Shown: piece after piece, positions 12,918 to 21,771 of the stretch
How positions within the stretch are numbered: position 1 is the stretch's first letter
How the letters are laid out: each line of letters starts with the position of its first letter
From: Geobacter sp.
GTDB taxonomy: Bacteria > Desulfobacterota > Desulfuromonadia > Geobacterales > Geobacteraceae
DNA: 64,000 nucleotides
Assembly (NCBI GenBank): GCA_016177775.1
Contig: JACOUQ010000027.1
Coordinates: 1 to 64,000 of the forward strand
Direction of reading: 5' to 3'
Position numbers and translations under genes: made by a program
Notes under the pieces: model-generated
Told to the model about the DNA's origin: nothing
What the model saw: only the letters and a program-made list of their open reading frames with translations
Databases searched by the model: none

Positions 12918-14819
12918 ATGGAAACGGTTCCGGCAGAAAAGGGTAAGACCCTGGACATGATCCCCAAGGATTGGCTTAAGCGGACCCTGGAAATTGCTGC
13001 CCAAGGTACAGGGGCCTGCCTCAGGATCACGGCCCTGGACGGAACGCCAGTAATGACCGTGAAACCCACGGCTGCGGAAGAAACGGGCACCTGTCCCGAA
13101 GAGGAGTGGCCTGCGGGTGAAGAAACTGCCGCCGCGGAAGCAGTGGAGAAGAACGGCTGGAGTTTCACCACCCTACCGCTTCGGCGGCGGGAAGAGTCGA
13201 TCGGATACCTGACCGCCTGCCGTAAAGCCGGGACCGGCGAGGATGACAGGTTCAGGACAATACTGGCTCTGGCCGCTGCACAGATCGAGGGGCTGGTCGA
13301 TGCGGGGTACGAGGTGGAGAGCCTTGCCGGCGAGGTCGTCAGGGTCTATGAGGAACTCACCCTCATCTACCGGCTGAGTAGCGAGCTGGGGACCCGCTTC
13401 GAAATTGAGGAGATATGTCGCATCGTTATCGAAGAGGCGGAAAAAATCCTCCACCCGAAGAACATCGTCTTCCAGCTCGCCGACGAGGTCGCAGGGGTTT
13501 TCCGCACCATCTTCGCCACCGGCATGCATCGGGAAGATGCATTGCGTTTTGCGCCGAAACTGGATCAGGGGATTATCGGGTGGGTGTTCGCGAATCTTCG
13601 ACCGGCCATTGTCTCGGATGTGGAGAAGAAACCGGATGGCATCGAATGGCCGTTTCCTGTCCGGCACCTGCTGGTTCTACCGCTGATGGCAGAGAACAAG
13701 GGGCTGGGGGTCGTTTTTGTAACGGACAAACGGGATGGATCCGACTTCGACACCCAGGAGGAGAAGCTCCTTTCCGCCATCGCCTCCGTGGCCGCCATTT
13801 CCATCAAGAACTCCCAGCTCTACTCCGAGATCAAGAACCTGTTCGAGGGGTTCATAGATGCCTCGGTCTCCGCCATCGAGGCAAGGGACCCGACCACTTC
13901 GGGCCATTCCGCCCGGGTCGCCACCCTGACGGAAGAGTTGGGGAAGCTTGTGGACGCTTCGGACCTCCCCCACTTCAGAAAGATTACCTTCACAAAGGAA
14001 CAGCTCCTGGAAATTCGCTACGCCGGCCTCCTGCACGACTTCGGGAAGATCGGGGTGAAGGAGACGGTCCTCCTCAAGGGAGCGAAACTCTTCGGCAAAG
14101 ACCTTGAAAGGATAAGGGACCGGTTCGGCTACATCAAGGAAAAGAAATTACGCGAGGCCCTGGAAAAAAAGCTGGATATCATCCTCTCCAAAGGGAATGA
14201 AGCATTCACCGCGGAAACCGGGGAGATCGATTCCAGGGTGGCGCTGGAAATAGCCAGACTGGATGCGGATCTCGATTTTCTGGAGATCGCCAACGATCCG
14301 CGGATCCTGCTGACAGACCTGCCGGAGCCGGAAAGGCTTTCGGCGCTTGCAGAGCGCTTATATATCGACATGAAAGGGGAGAGCAAGCCGTATCTCACCC
14401 AGTTCGAGTTCCAGAACCTGAAGATTCTAAAAGGTTCACTGAACCCGGATGAAAGGAAGGAGATAGAATCCCACGTAACCCACAGCTACAGGTTTCTGTG
14501 CAAGATACCCTGGACAAGGAGCTTCCCCCAGATTGCCGACATAGTCCACTCGCACCACGAGAAGATCGACGGAAGCGGCTACCCTCAGGGGCTCAAGGGG
14601 GAGAACATCCCGTTTCAGGCGAAAATGATGACGGTGGCAGACATCTTCGACGCCCTTACAGCCTGGGACCGCCCATACAAGAAGGCAGTATCGGTGGACA
14701 AGGCCCTTTTCATCCTGGAGACCGAGGCCAGGGAAGGAAAGCTTGATCCGCACCTTGTCCGGCTGTTCCGGGAGGCTAGGGTCTACGACACGGTGGAGAA
14801 CATGCGTACCCGGCGATAA
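12918..14819 (+). CDS. GAF and HD-GYP domain signalling protein
   Basis: A 633-residue soluble protein. A GAF-type sensor domain spans about residues 150-300 (TRFEIEEICRIVIEEAEKIL, GIIGWVF). It is followed by an HD-GYP phosphodiesterase domain, predicted to hydrolyse cyclic di-GMP or a related dinucleotide. Catalytic signatures: SGHSARVA, HD of LLHDFGKIG at about 373-374, HSHHEKIDGSGYPQGLKG, and MTVADIFDALTA. Between HDFGK and the ESHV helix sits a charged, helical insertion of over 100 residues not present in minimal HD-GYP domains. I chose ATG 12918 over an upstream TTG; the ribosome site is weak either way. A receiver gene follows 25 nt later. Confidence 0.88.
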   Translation: METVPAEKGKTLDMIPKDWLKRTLEIAAQGTGACLRITALDGTPVMTVKPTAAEETGTCPEEEWPAGEETAAAEAVEKNGWSFTTLPLRRREESIGYLTACRKAGTGEDDRFRTILALAAAQIEGLVDAGYEVESLAGEVVRVYEELTLIYRLSSELGTRFEIEEICRIVIEEAEKILHPKNIVFQLADEVAGVFRTIFATGMHREDALRFAPKLDQGIIGWVFANLRPAIVSDVEKKPDGIEWPFPVRHLLVLPLMAENKGLGVVFVTDKRDGSDFDTQEEKLLSAIASVAAISIKNSQLYSEIKNLFEGFIDASVSAIEARDPTTSGHSARVATLTEELGKLVDASDLPHFRKITFTKEQLLEIRYAGLLHDFGKIGVKETVLLKGAKLFGKDLERIRDRFGYIKEKKLREALEKKLDIILSKGNEAFTAETGEIDSRVALEIARLDADLDFLEIANDPRILLTDLPEPERLSALAERLYIDMKGESKPYLTQFEFQNLKILKGSLNPDERKEIESHVTHSYRFLCKIPWTRSFPQIADIVHSHHEKIDGSGYPQGLKGENIPFQAKMMTVADIFDALTAWDRPYKKAVSVDKALFILETEAREGKLDPHLVRLFREARVYDTVENMRTRR

Positions 14820-14844
14820 GCGGGGTTTTGGAGGGCCGTATTAA

Positions 14845-15228
14845 ATGAGCGCGGGAAAAGTTCTGGTTGCAGATGACGAACCGTACATCGTCCGATCCCT
14901 TGCCTTTGTGCTGCAACGGGAGGGGTTCCAGGTGGAGACCGCTTCGAACGGCGAGGAGGCCCTGGCCAAGGTCAGGGAGTTCCAGCCGCAGGCAGTTATC
15001 CTCGACCTGATCATGCCGAAAATGACCGGGATGGAGGTAGCCCATGCCATAGTCAACGACCCGGTGCTGAGGGGGAATCTACCCTATATCGTCATCCTGA
15101 CCGCCAGGGGGGATGACACCGAGCGCTACAAGGGATACCTTGAAGGGGCAGACGAATATCTGACCAAGCCCTTCTCCCCCAGCGACATCGTCACCAAGAT
15201 CAAGGAGTACTTCATGGGGAGAGAGTAA
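14845..15228 (+). CDS. stand-alone response regulator receiver
   Basis: A 127-residue CheY-like receiver with no output domain. Expected residues are present: acidic pair D10/D11, phospho-acceptor D54 in VILDLIMPKMTG, T87 in ILTARGDD, and K108 in YLTKPF. It is encoded 25 bases after the HD-GYP gene, so it probably signals through that enzyme or a kinase elsewhere. No histidine kinase gene is in the window. A strong terminator follows at 15312. Confidence 0.93.
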   Translation: MSAGKVLVADDEPYIVRSLAFVLQREGFQVETASNGEEALAKVREFQPQAVILDLIMPKMTGMEVAHAIVNDPVLRGNLPYIVILTARGDDTERYKGYLEGADEYLTKPFSPSDIVTKIKEYFMGRE

Positions 15229-15311
15229 ACCGATCTGCCATTCGTGAGAATGACTTTGTCCTGATGGAATGCAAAACTCCTAAGCAAGCCGGACTCAATC
15301 AGTGCGGCGCC

Positions 15312-15352
15312 AACAAAAAAACCGGCTGAAAATCCAACCGGTTTTTTATTTG
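15312..15352. terminator. bidirectional intrinsic terminator
   Basis: AAAAAACCGG and CCGGTTTTTT flank a loop of about 15 bases. An A run on one side and a T run on the other make it usable by both the plus-strand receiver operon and the convergent minus-strand gene ending at 15368. Confidence 0.85.
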
Positions 15353-15367
15353 TGGCCATCTGCGCCA

Positions 15368-15871
15368 CTATTCCCCCTTCTCGTTCCAGATGGAGTTCTT
15401 TTTGTCGTCGGGATGGAGCTTTTCCATATCCTCGGGGAACACATGCCAGAAAGAGCTGTCCACCGCCCCTTCCGCATACTCCTGCTTTTGGCTGTGGGCG
15501 AAGGGGCACCACCAGTTTTCCACAATCATCACGAGGTACGCGGCATATCTGAACAGCGCCACGCTCAACGGGCAGTAGAGCTTGCAGTTGAATATCCAGA
15601 AGAACCTGTAGCGGGCGGGACGAAACCGCGTTGTATCAAGAACCGGCTGCTCGCTGTTCCGGTACCGATGGGAGATCCAGGTGGGGGCGAAGTCCCAGTA
15701 CGATCGTATATCCATCCCGCCGACATACCGGAGATGGGTCTTGATAAGAAAGACCCCGATGATCATGAACGGCACAGTCGTAATGATCGGCAGGTATATG
15801 AGCGGGACACCCAGGATCACCTTCCAGAAAGGTTGCCTGACATAGTTGCAGCCGATTCTTACCCTGTCCAT
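15368..15871 (-). CDS. conserved hypothetical membrane protein
   Basis: A 167-residue protein starting at ATG 15871, preceded by GAGGGAG. Residues 16-43 form one long hydrophobic segment (ILGVPLIYLPIITTVPFMII), followed by an aromatic- and Arg-rich part (RYRFFWIFNCKLYCPLSVALFRYAAYL) and then ENWWCPFAH. Cysteines in NCKLYC and WWCPFAH could bind metal or heme, but no CXXCH is present. I do not recognise the family. It stands alone between a terminator and the gcv operon, so context gives no role. Confidence 0.65.
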   Translation of the reverse strand: MDRVRIGCNYVRQPFWKVILGVPLIYLPIITTVPFMIIGVFLIKTHLRYVGGMDIRSYWDFAPTWISHRYRNSEQPVLDTTRFRPARYRFFWIFNCKLYCPLSVALFRYAAYLVMIVENWWCPFAHSQKQEYAEGAVDSSFWHVFPEDMEKLHPDDKKNSIWNEKGE

Positions 15872-15913
15872 GCTATCTCCCTCATAATCCGCATTTAAAC
15901 ATGAAAACCCAGA

Positions 15914-15941
15914 TGTAGGGGCGGGGCATGCCCCGCCCCTA
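15914..15941. repeat. GTAGGGGCGGGG palindrome
   Basis: A perfect palindrome of 28 bases, GTAGGGGCGGGGCA followed by its reverse complement. It is a short member of the family at 10522-10582 and sits upstream of the hypothetical gene and downstream of the gcv terminator. Confidence 0.75.
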
Positions 15942-15994
15942 CAGTTGATATGTTGCTTGCCTCCGTAATACAACGCACCGGCGAAGAATATGTA

Positions 15995-16027
15995 TAAAAA
16001 AAGGGGAACCCCGTTGGGTCCCCCTTT
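15995..16027 (-). terminator. intrinsic terminator of the gcv operon
   Basis: Read on the minus strand, AAAGGGGGACCC pairs with GGGTTCCCCTTT around a short loop and is followed by a TTTTTTT run. It lies about 10 bases after the gcvPB stop. Confidence 0.85.
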
Positions 16028-16037
16028 GCGCCGCGCT

Positions 16038-17480
16038 TTACCATTTACTGTAACAGACCGCCTGCTCCCGCGCCGCCTTGGTCTCGTCCAGCCGCGTGAC
16101 CGGCATGGTGACCGGCGCCTGATGGAGCGCCTCCGGGTCCTTTTCGGCCATCTCCGCAGCCTCCTTCATCACCGCGATGAAGGCATCAATGGTCTCCTTG
16201 CTCTCGGTCTCGGTCGGCTCGATCATAATTGCCTCCTTGACGTTGAGGGGGAAGTAGACCGTCGGGGGATGGAAGCCCCGGTCGATCAGGTACTTGGCGA
16301 TGTCAATGGCGTGCACGCCGTGCTTTAACTGGCGAGAGGCGGAGAAGACGCACTCGTGCATGCAGGTGAAGTCGTACGGCAGATCGTAGTGGGACTTGAG
16401 CTGGCTCATGATGTAGTTGGCGTTCAGCACCGCCTGTTCGCTCACCTTGATCAACCCTTGCCGGCCAAGCATCAGGATATAAGCGTAGGCCTTGACCATT
16501 ACCCCGAAGTTGCCGAAGAAGCTGGAGACCCGGCCGATGCTTGCGGCGTTGTCGGTTTCGAGGCTGTATGCCCCGTCCTTCTTCACCACGCGCGGCATGG
16601 GGAGGAACGGTACGAGCGCCTGCTTCACCCCCACCGGCCCGCTCCCCGGACCGCCGGCGCCGTGGGGGGTACCGAAGGTCTTGTGAAGGTTCAGGTGGAT
16701 GACGTCGAAGCCAAGGTCGCCGGGCCGCACCTTCCCGAGGATGGCGTTGGTGTTGGCCCCGTCGTAGTAGACCAGGGCGTCGAAGCTGTGGGCGATGTCA
16801 CAGATTTCCCTGATGTGCGGATTGAAGAGCCCCAGGGTGTTGGGGCAGGTCATCATCACCGCCGCCACCTCGCCGTTCATCTTCGCCTTGAACTCGTCCA
16901 GGTCCATGTCGCCGTAGGGAGCCGAGGGGATGGTAATGATCTCGTAACCAGCCATGGCCGCGCTGGCCGGGTTGGTGCCGTGGGAGGAGTCGGGGACGAT
17001 GACGTAGCGCTTCTTGTTCCCCTTGGCCCGGTGATAGGCGGCTATCAGCATAATGCCGGTCATCTCGCCGTGGGCGCCGGCCAGCGGCTGGCAGGTAACC
17101 TCGTCCATGCCGGTGATCTCGGTGAGAAGCTCACCCAGGTGATGGACCATGGCCAGGTTCCCCTGGGCGTAGCGCTCGCCGCCCGGAAGGAGCGCGGTCA
17201 TCGGGTGGAAGTCGCCGAACAGCTTCGCCGCCTCCTCGATCGCCTTGCTGTTATACTTCATGGTGCAGGAGCCCAGCGGGTAGAAGTTGGTGTCCACCGA
17301 GAAATTGCGGCGCGACAGGTTGGTGAAGTGGCGCACGGTCTCCAGCTCGGAGAGCTCGGGGAGCCTTGCGGACTCAGCGCGCAAGAGGCTTTTCGGCAGC
17401 ACCGCCGCTGTCGGCACATCAGAGGCGGGGAGCAGCACTCCGCGCCGGCCGGCCCTGGATTTTTCGTAGATCAGCTCCAT
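16038..17480 (-). CDS. gcvPB: glycine dehydrogenase (decarboxylating) subunit 2
   Basis: The C-terminal half of the glycine cleavage P-protein (480 residues), carrying the PLP lysine in [11 protein letters not shown] and the [12 protein letters not shown] and TCPNTLG segments. It pairs with GcvPA to decarboxylate glycine and pass the aminomethyl group to lipoyl-GcvH. Its start lies inside the 3' end of gcvPA (10-base overlap at 17471-17480), indicating coupled translation at a 1:1 ratio. The split P-protein is the usual form outside enterobacteria. Confidence 0.96.
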   Translation of the reverse strand: MELIYEKSRAGRRGVLLPASDVPTAAVLPKSLLRAESARLPELSELETVRHFTNLSRRNFSVDTNFYPLGSCTMKYNSKAIEEAAKLFGDFHPMTALLPGGERYAQGNLAMVHHLGELLTEITGMDEVTCQPLAGAHGEMTGIMLIAAYHRAKGNKKRYVIVPDSSHGTNPASAAMAGYEIITIPSAPYGDMDLDEFKAKMNGEVAAVMMTCPNTLGLFNPHIREICDIAHSFDALVYYDGANTNAILGKVRPGDLGFDVIHLNLHKTFGTPHGAGGPGSGPVGVKQALVPFLPMPRVVKKDGAYSLETDNAASIGRVSSFFGNFGVMVKAYAYILMLGRQGLIKVSEQAVLNANYIMSQLKSHYDLPYDFTCMHECVFSASRQLKHGVHAIDIAKYLIDRGFHPPTVYFPLNVKEAIMIEPTETESKETIDAFIAVMKEAAEMAEKDPEALHQAPVTMPVTRLDETKAAREQAVCYSKW

Positions 17481-18817
17481 AGTGCCACCTCCAGCCGCTC
17501 GGCCAGCGTATCGATCTCTTCCTTGCTCCGCTTCTCGGTCACCGTCACCACCAGCTGGTTATCCAGGCCTGCATACCAAGCCCCGGCCGGCACGCCAGCG
17601 GCGATCCCCTGGCCGAGGAGGGTTTCCACCACCTCCGCAGCAGATTTGGGAAGCGTCAGGGTGAACTCGTTGAATGTGGACCCGGCGTTGTATAGCGATA
17701 CCCCCTTCACCGAGGCGAGGACCTGTTTCGCATAGCCCCCCTTGTCATAGTTGAGGCGGGCCAGCTCCACGAACCCCTCGCGGCCGAAGGCAGAGAGGAA
17801 GATCAGGCCGCGCAGGGCGCAGAGGCTCTGGTTGCTGCAGATATTGGAAGTTGCCTTATGCCTTTTTATGTGCTGCTCCCGGGCCTGGAGGGTCAGGACG
17901 AAGCCGCGTTTGCCGTTTCGGTCCACGGTCTCGCCGATGATCCGGCCGGGAAAGTTGCGGATGTACTTCTTGATCGACGCCATGAAGCCGAATGATGGGC
18001 CGCCGAAGGAGAGCGGGTTCCCCAGGGGCTGGCCGTCGCCGGTGACGATGTCGGCCCCCATTGCGCCTGGAGTCTTGAGAAGCCCCAGGGCCACCGGGTA
18101 AACGGAGACCGAGGCGAGCGCCCCCTTGGCGTGAGCCGCTGCGACGATGTCGGTGAAGTCATCCACGGTGCCGAAGAAGTTGGGGTTCTGCAGGAGAACG
18201 CCGGCAGCGGCCTCGTCAATGGCGGCGATGAAGGCCGTGCGGTCAATGGCGCCGTTCACCGGCATCACCTCCACCACCTCCACGTTCACCATGGCGAGAT
18301 AGCTCTTCACCACCTGGCGGTAGAAGGGGTTGATGGCGCCGTCCATGACGATCCTGTTCCGCTCGGTGACGCGGAGCATCATGAGCGCTGCCTCGGCCAT
18401 GGCCGTTGCGCCATCGTAGAGGGAGGCGTTGGAGACCTCCATGCCGGTCAGCTCGCAGATGGCGGTCTGGTACTCGAAGAGGGCCTGAAGCGATCCCTGG
18501 GAGCACTCGGGCTGGTAAGGGGTGTAGGCGGTGTAGAACTCGGCCCGCCCCGAAAGGTGGTCCACCACGGCAGGGATCACGTGGTCGTAGAAACCGCCGC
18601 CGATGAAGCTCGACAGGTCGCCGGCGTTCTTCCCGGCCAGGGCCTTCAGTCCGGCCAGCATCTCGAACTCGGACATCCCGGCCGGCAGGTCGAATGACTT
18701 TGCCCGGAGATTGGCCGGGATCGGAGCGAACAGCTCGTCGATGCTGCCGGCGCCAATGGCGGCGAGCATCTCCCGGATGTCCTCCGGGGTGTTCGGGAGA
18801 AAGTTCTCGTGACTCAT
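17471..18817 (-). CDS. gcvPA: glycine dehydrogenase (decarboxylating) subunit 1
   Basis: The N-terminal half of the split P-protein (448 residues), recognised by [38 protein letters not shown] (family hallmark), and [13 protein letters not shown] near the end. The start overlaps the gcvH stop by four bases (18814-18817) and the gene overlaps gcvPB downstream, so gcvH-gcvPA-gcvPB is one tight translational unit. Confidence 0.96.
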   Translation of the reverse strand: MSHENFLPNTPEDIREMLAAIGAGSIDELFAPIPANLRAKSFDLPAGMSEFEMLAGLKALAGKNAGDLSSFIGGGFYDHVIPAVVDHLSGRAEFYTAYTPYQPECSQGSLQALFEYQTAICELTGMEVSNASLYDGATAMAEAALMMLRVTERNRIVMDGAINPFYRQVVKSYLAMVNVEVVEVMPVNGAIDRTAFIAAIDEAAAGVLLQNPNFFGTVDDFTDIVAAAHAKGALASVSVYPVALGLLKTPGAMGADIVTGDGQPLGNPLSFGGPSFGFMASIKKYIRNFPGRIIGETVDRNGKRGFVLTLQAREQHIKRHKATSNICSNQSLCALRGLIFLSAFGREGFVELARLNYDKGGYAKQVLASVKGVSLYNAGSTFNEFTLTLPKSAAEVVETLLGQGIAAGVPAGAWYAGLDNQLVVTVTEKRSKEEIDTLAERLEVALWS

Positions 18818-19188
18818 TCCAGCCCCTTTACATACTCGTCATACTGCTCCTTGGTCATGAGGTTCTTGAGCTCGGTCTCGTCGCTGATCTCCACCCAGGC
18901 AATCCAGGCGGCGTCCTCGGGGGCCTCGTTGACGATCTCCGGGTTGTTTTCCAGGGCGTCGTTCACCTTGGTCACCTTGCCGGAAACCGGGGAATAGATG
19001 TCGCTCGCCGCCTTGACTGACTCGATGGCAGCCAGGACCGCGAACTGCTTCACTTCCTTGCCGACCTTGGGGAGCTCCACGAAGGTGACGTCCCCCAGCT
19101 GGTGCGCGGCAAAGTCGGTAATCCCTACCGCGCCGACCCCTTCCTTGATCTTGACCCACTCGTGTTCCTTGGTGTAGTAAACGCTCAT
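18814..19188 (-). CDS. gcvH: glycine cleavage system H protein
   Basis: A 124-residue lipoyl carrier. The lipoylated lysine is in [14 protein letters not shown], in the standard hairpin context, with [11 protein letters not shown] and WIAWVEIS framing it. It shuttles aminomethyl and reducing groups between GcvP, GcvT and Lpd. It is separated from gcvT by a 135-base spacer that consists mostly of an inverted repeat (19221-19310), the only sizeable gap in the operon. Confidence 0.97.
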   Translation of the reverse strand: MSVYYTKEHEWVKIKEGVGAVGITDFAAHQLGDVTFVELPKVGKEVKQFAVLAAIESVKAASDIYSPVSGKVTKVNDALENNPEIVNEAPEDAAWIAWVEISDETELKNLMTKEQYDEYVKGLE

Positions 19189-19220
19189 CAGTTAACCTCC
19201 CGGATATAATGTCAATTGGT

Positions 19221-19310
19221 TTTTGCCACAGAGTCACGGAGACGCAGAGAAAACGTCATGGTTTTCACTCTTTCTCTGTGTTTCTCTGAGTCTCAGTGTC
19301 TCTGTGGCGG
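19221..19310. repeat. CCACAGAG inverted repeat, copy 1 (gcvT-gcvH gap)
   Basis: The outer arms GCCACAGAG and CTCTGTGGC are complementary, with further CAGAGA/TCTCTG matches inside. The same family occurs at 30406-30485, 31495-31628 and 34678-34782. In each case it occupies a gap between two codirectional genes of a lipoate-enzyme operon. Confidence 0.8.
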
Positions 19311-19323
19311 ATTCTATCTCTAT

Positions 19324-20412
19324 TTATTTCCGCAGCGACCCGCCAGTGTAGAACGGCAGTTCCACCACCGTCGCCTCCATAGTCACATTCTCGTGCCGGA
19401 TGGTCAGCGGAGTGTCCAGATCGGCCGCCTTCGGCTGCACGTAGCCGAGACCGATGCCGCAGCCGAGCATGGGGGAGAATACGCCGCTGGTGACGCTCCC
19501 CACGCTGTCATCCTTGAAGCATATCTCGTAGTGGTGGCGGGGGGAGCGGCGCGACTGGACCCGGAAGGCGATCTTCCGCCGGGAAAGCCCTTCCTCCTTC
19601 TGCGTCAGGAGCGCTTCCTTCCCCACGAACTCCTTGTCGAAGTTGACGAACGCCTCCAGCCCTGCCTCAAGCGGCGTGGTCTGCTCGTCTATGTCGCTCC
19701 CGTAGAGGGAGTAACCCACCTCCAGGCGAAGCACGTCGCGGGCGCCAAGGCCGGCGGGCTTCACCCAATCGTCGGTCATGAACAGGTCCCACAGCTCGCC
19801 AACCTTGTGGCTCTTGAGGAATATCTCGTACCCCAGCTCGCCGGTGTAACCGGTGCGGCTGACGATCGCCTCCTCCCCCAGTATCTCCATGGTCTCGAAC
19901 CGGAAGTAGGGGATTTCTGCGACCTTTTCGCCGAAGAAACGGACCATCACCTCGCGCGCAAGCGGCCCTTGCAGATCCAGCTTGCCGGTGGTGTCGGAGA
20001 TGTTCTGAAATATGCCGCCGGAGATGCGCTGCTGGATCACCTCGAAGTCATTGTCCGCCGTGGCGGCGTTGACCACGATCATGACCTGGTCCTCGTCCAG
20101 GCGGAAGACGATCAGGTCGTCGATGATCCCCCCGTTTTCATTGAGGAGGAAACCATAGCGGGAGCGTCCCACCGGGATGTTCTTCACCGAAAAGGTGAAG
20201 ACGTTTTCCAGCCCCGACTTCTCGAAATCCCCCTGGAAATAGAACTCCCCCATGTGGCAGATGTCGAAAAGGGCCGCTTTTTCCCGGCACCAGCGGTGCT
20301 CGGCGAGAATTCCCTCGTACTGGATCGGCATGTTCCATCCGCCGAACGGTGCAAGGAGGGCTTTCAAATCCTGGTGTCGCTGAAAAAGGGGAGTGGACCT
20401 GAGATCAGTCAT
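19324..20412 (-). CDS. gcvT: glycine cleavage system T protein (aminomethyltransferase)
   Basis: A 362-residue GcvT that transfers the methylene group from GcvH to tetrahydrofolate. It shows LFDICHMGEFYFQG, a GFLLNENGGIIDDLIVFR segment, and the C-terminal GYVQPKAADLDTPL. It is the first gene of the minus-strand gcv operon. The region upstream (20413-20600) was read for a glycine riboswitch and none was recognisable. Confidence 0.95.
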   Translation of the reverse strand: MTDLRSTPLFQRHQDLKALLAPFGGWNMPIQYEGILAEHRWCREKAALFDICHMGEFYFQGDFEKSGLENVFTFSVKNIPVGRSRYGFLLNENGGIIDDLIVFRLDEDQVMIVVNAATADNDFEVIQQRISGGIFQNISDTTGKLDLQGPLAREVMVRFFGEKVAEIPYFRFETMEILGEEAIVSRTGYTGELGYEIFLKSHKVGELWDLFMTDDWVKPAGLGARDVLRLEVGYSLYGSDIDEQTTPLEAGLEAFVNFDKEFVGKEALLTQKEEGLSRRKIAFRVQSRRSPRHHYEICFKDDSVGSVTSGVFSPMLGCGIGLGYVQPKAADLDTPLTIRHENVTMEATVVELPFYTGGSLRK

Positions 20413-20603
20413 AGTGTGTTCTCCGGAGAAAAAGTATTGGAGGATACGCGAGGTAGGGGTGCTGCTTTTGGCGGTTGTAACTTTAAAATAAATGATATAG
20501 AGTTGTAAACCAGTTTTTTGAAACTTGCCGCCTTTATTCGCTTTCTCGCTGCAACGATGCAGAACCCTTCAAGCTTTTTCTCAAAGGCCGGCGAAATTTT
20601 TCA
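20413..20603. other. divergent intergenic region between gcvT and cytochrome gene
   Basis: No gene is supported. It must hold the gcvT promoter on the minus strand. A TTTACA/TTAAAG pair with 17-base spacing can be drawn, but it is weak. The AT-rich patch around 20480-20510 is the most promoter-like part. No paired aptamer with the conserved glycine-riboswitch core could be assembled. Confidence 0.35.
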
Positions 20604-20632
20604 TTGACCGTCCCTCATAAAAATGGCAGAAT
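20604..20632 (+). promoter_or_regulatory. candidate sigma-70 promoter for the multiheme cytochrome
   Basis: TTGACC at 20604-20609 and CAGAAT at 20627-20632 are 17 bases apart (5/6 and 4/6 consensus matches), leaving a leader of about 85 bases before the ATG at 20725. Confidence 0.45.
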
Positions 20633-20724
20633 TCGCTGCTGTCACCTGCGTCGGAAGCATTCGGCGGATATTTACGCCGTTATTCCGGCATATTCTATCC
20701 AATTCCATGCAAAGGAGGAAAACA

Positions 20725-21594
20725 ATGAAACATGTAGTGAAACCTTGGGCTGTTGCCCTCTGCGCCCTTCTGGTCGCAATGCTGTCGGGACCGCTCCAGA
20801 CAACCGTCCGGGCCGAGGCCCCGGCCCAGCAGAAGGCCACCCTGATGAACGCCGACTGTGGCAAGTGTCACCCGACCCAGGCCGGCCAGATCGAAGAGAA
20901 CGGCAAGGCCCACAAGGACGCCATCGGCTGCCAGGACTGCCACACCGGCCATCGTCCGGCCAGCAAGAACAATATCCCCAAGTGTAGCAACTGTCACACC
21001 GACAAGCCGCACTTCCAGCTTCCCAACTGTCTCGGCTGCCACTCCAACCCCCATACCCCGAAGATCATAACCTTCGGCAAGCAGGTCACCGAGCCGTGCC
21101 TTACCTGCCACACCGAGCAGATCAAGCAGCTCAAGACCTTCCCGAGCAAGCACTCCAAGCTGTTCTGCAGCTTCTGCCATGACGTTCACGGCAAGATCCC
21201 GCAGTGCACCCAGTGCCACAAGGCGCATTCCAGCGAGATGACCGCGGCAGACTGCAAGAAGTGCCACAAGGCGCACCAGCCGCTCAACGTCACCTATGCC
21301 GACAATACCCCCAACAAGGATTGCGGCGCCTGCCACAAGAAGGCACACGACATGCTTTCCGCCAGCAGCGCCAAGCACAAGACGCTGGCCTGCGCGTACT
21401 GCCACAAGACCAAGCACCGCACCTTGCCCAAGTGCCAGGATTGCCACGGCTCGCCGCATCCGGCCGGCATCATGGCCAAGTTCCCGAAATGCGGCGAGTG
21501 CCACAACATCGCCCATGACCTGAACAACTGGCCGGCCAAGGCCGAGGCCGCCCCTGCAAAGCCGGCGGCCAAGCCGGCGCCCAAGAAGAAATAA
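20725..21594 (+). CDS. periplasmic dodecaheme c-type cytochrome
   Basis: A 289-residue secreted cytochrome with twelve CXXCH heme motifs, the first in ADCGKCH and the last in KCGECH, and numerous additional His residues able to serve as distal ligands. An N-terminal signal peptide (Lys, then WAVALCALLVAML) ends near VRAEA. The C-terminus is a Lys/Ala/Pro-rich tail. AAAGGAGG lies six bases before ATG 20725; the upstream in-frame extension lacks a signal sequence and is rejected. Heme spacing of 15-25 residues suggests an extended nanowire-like protein for periplasmic electron transfer. It is monocistronic, with its own promoter and terminator; the partner is unknown. Confidence 0.93.
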   Translation: MKHVVKPWAVALCALLVAMLSGPLQTTVRAEAPAQQKATLMNADCGKCHPTQAGQIEENGKAHKDAIGCQDCHTGHRPASKNNIPKCSNCHTDKPHFQLPNCLGCHSNPHTPKIITFGKQVTEPCLTCHTEQIKQLKTFPSKHSKLFCSFCHDVHGKIPQCTQCHKAHSSEMTAADCKKCHKAHQPLNVTYADNTPNKDCGACHKKAHDMLSASSAKHKTLACAYCHKTKHRTLPKCQDCHGSPHPAGIMAKFPKCGECHNIAHDLNNWPAKAEAAPAKPAAKPAPKKK

Positions 21595-21616
21595 CCAGCA
21601 CTGAAGCATGTAACAA

Positions 21617-21650
21617 CGAAGGGCCGGGAATCATCTCCCGGCCCTTTTTT
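21617..21650 (+). terminator. intrinsic terminator after the cytochrome gene
   Basis: GGGCCGGGA pairs with TCCCGGCCC around a short loop and is followed by TTTTTT. It starts about 20 bases after the cytochrome stop. Confidence 0.9.
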
Positions 21651-21689
21651 CATTTGTGTTACGTATACGCTACGGCAATGTATACACAA

Positions 21690-21719
21690 TTGCCCTCTCG
21701 AATGCACAATAAGTATAAT
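21690..21719 (+). promoter_or_regulatory. candidate promoter with paired GTATAC sites
   Basis: TTGCCC (21690-21695) and a perfect TATAAT (21714-21719) are 18 bases apart, about 50 bases before the ATG at 21772. Just upstream, GTATAC occurs twice (around 21663 and 21680), which could be an operator pair. Confidence 0.5.
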
Positions 21720-21771
21720 GTGGAAGTACTATCCCGCCACGACTTTACGGTGAAGGGACCCTTCAAACAAA

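Noticed and set aside
20413-20600. Glycine riboswitch in front of gcvT
   Set aside because: The tandem aptamer core could not be found on the minus strand; only AT-rich promoter-like sequence was seen.
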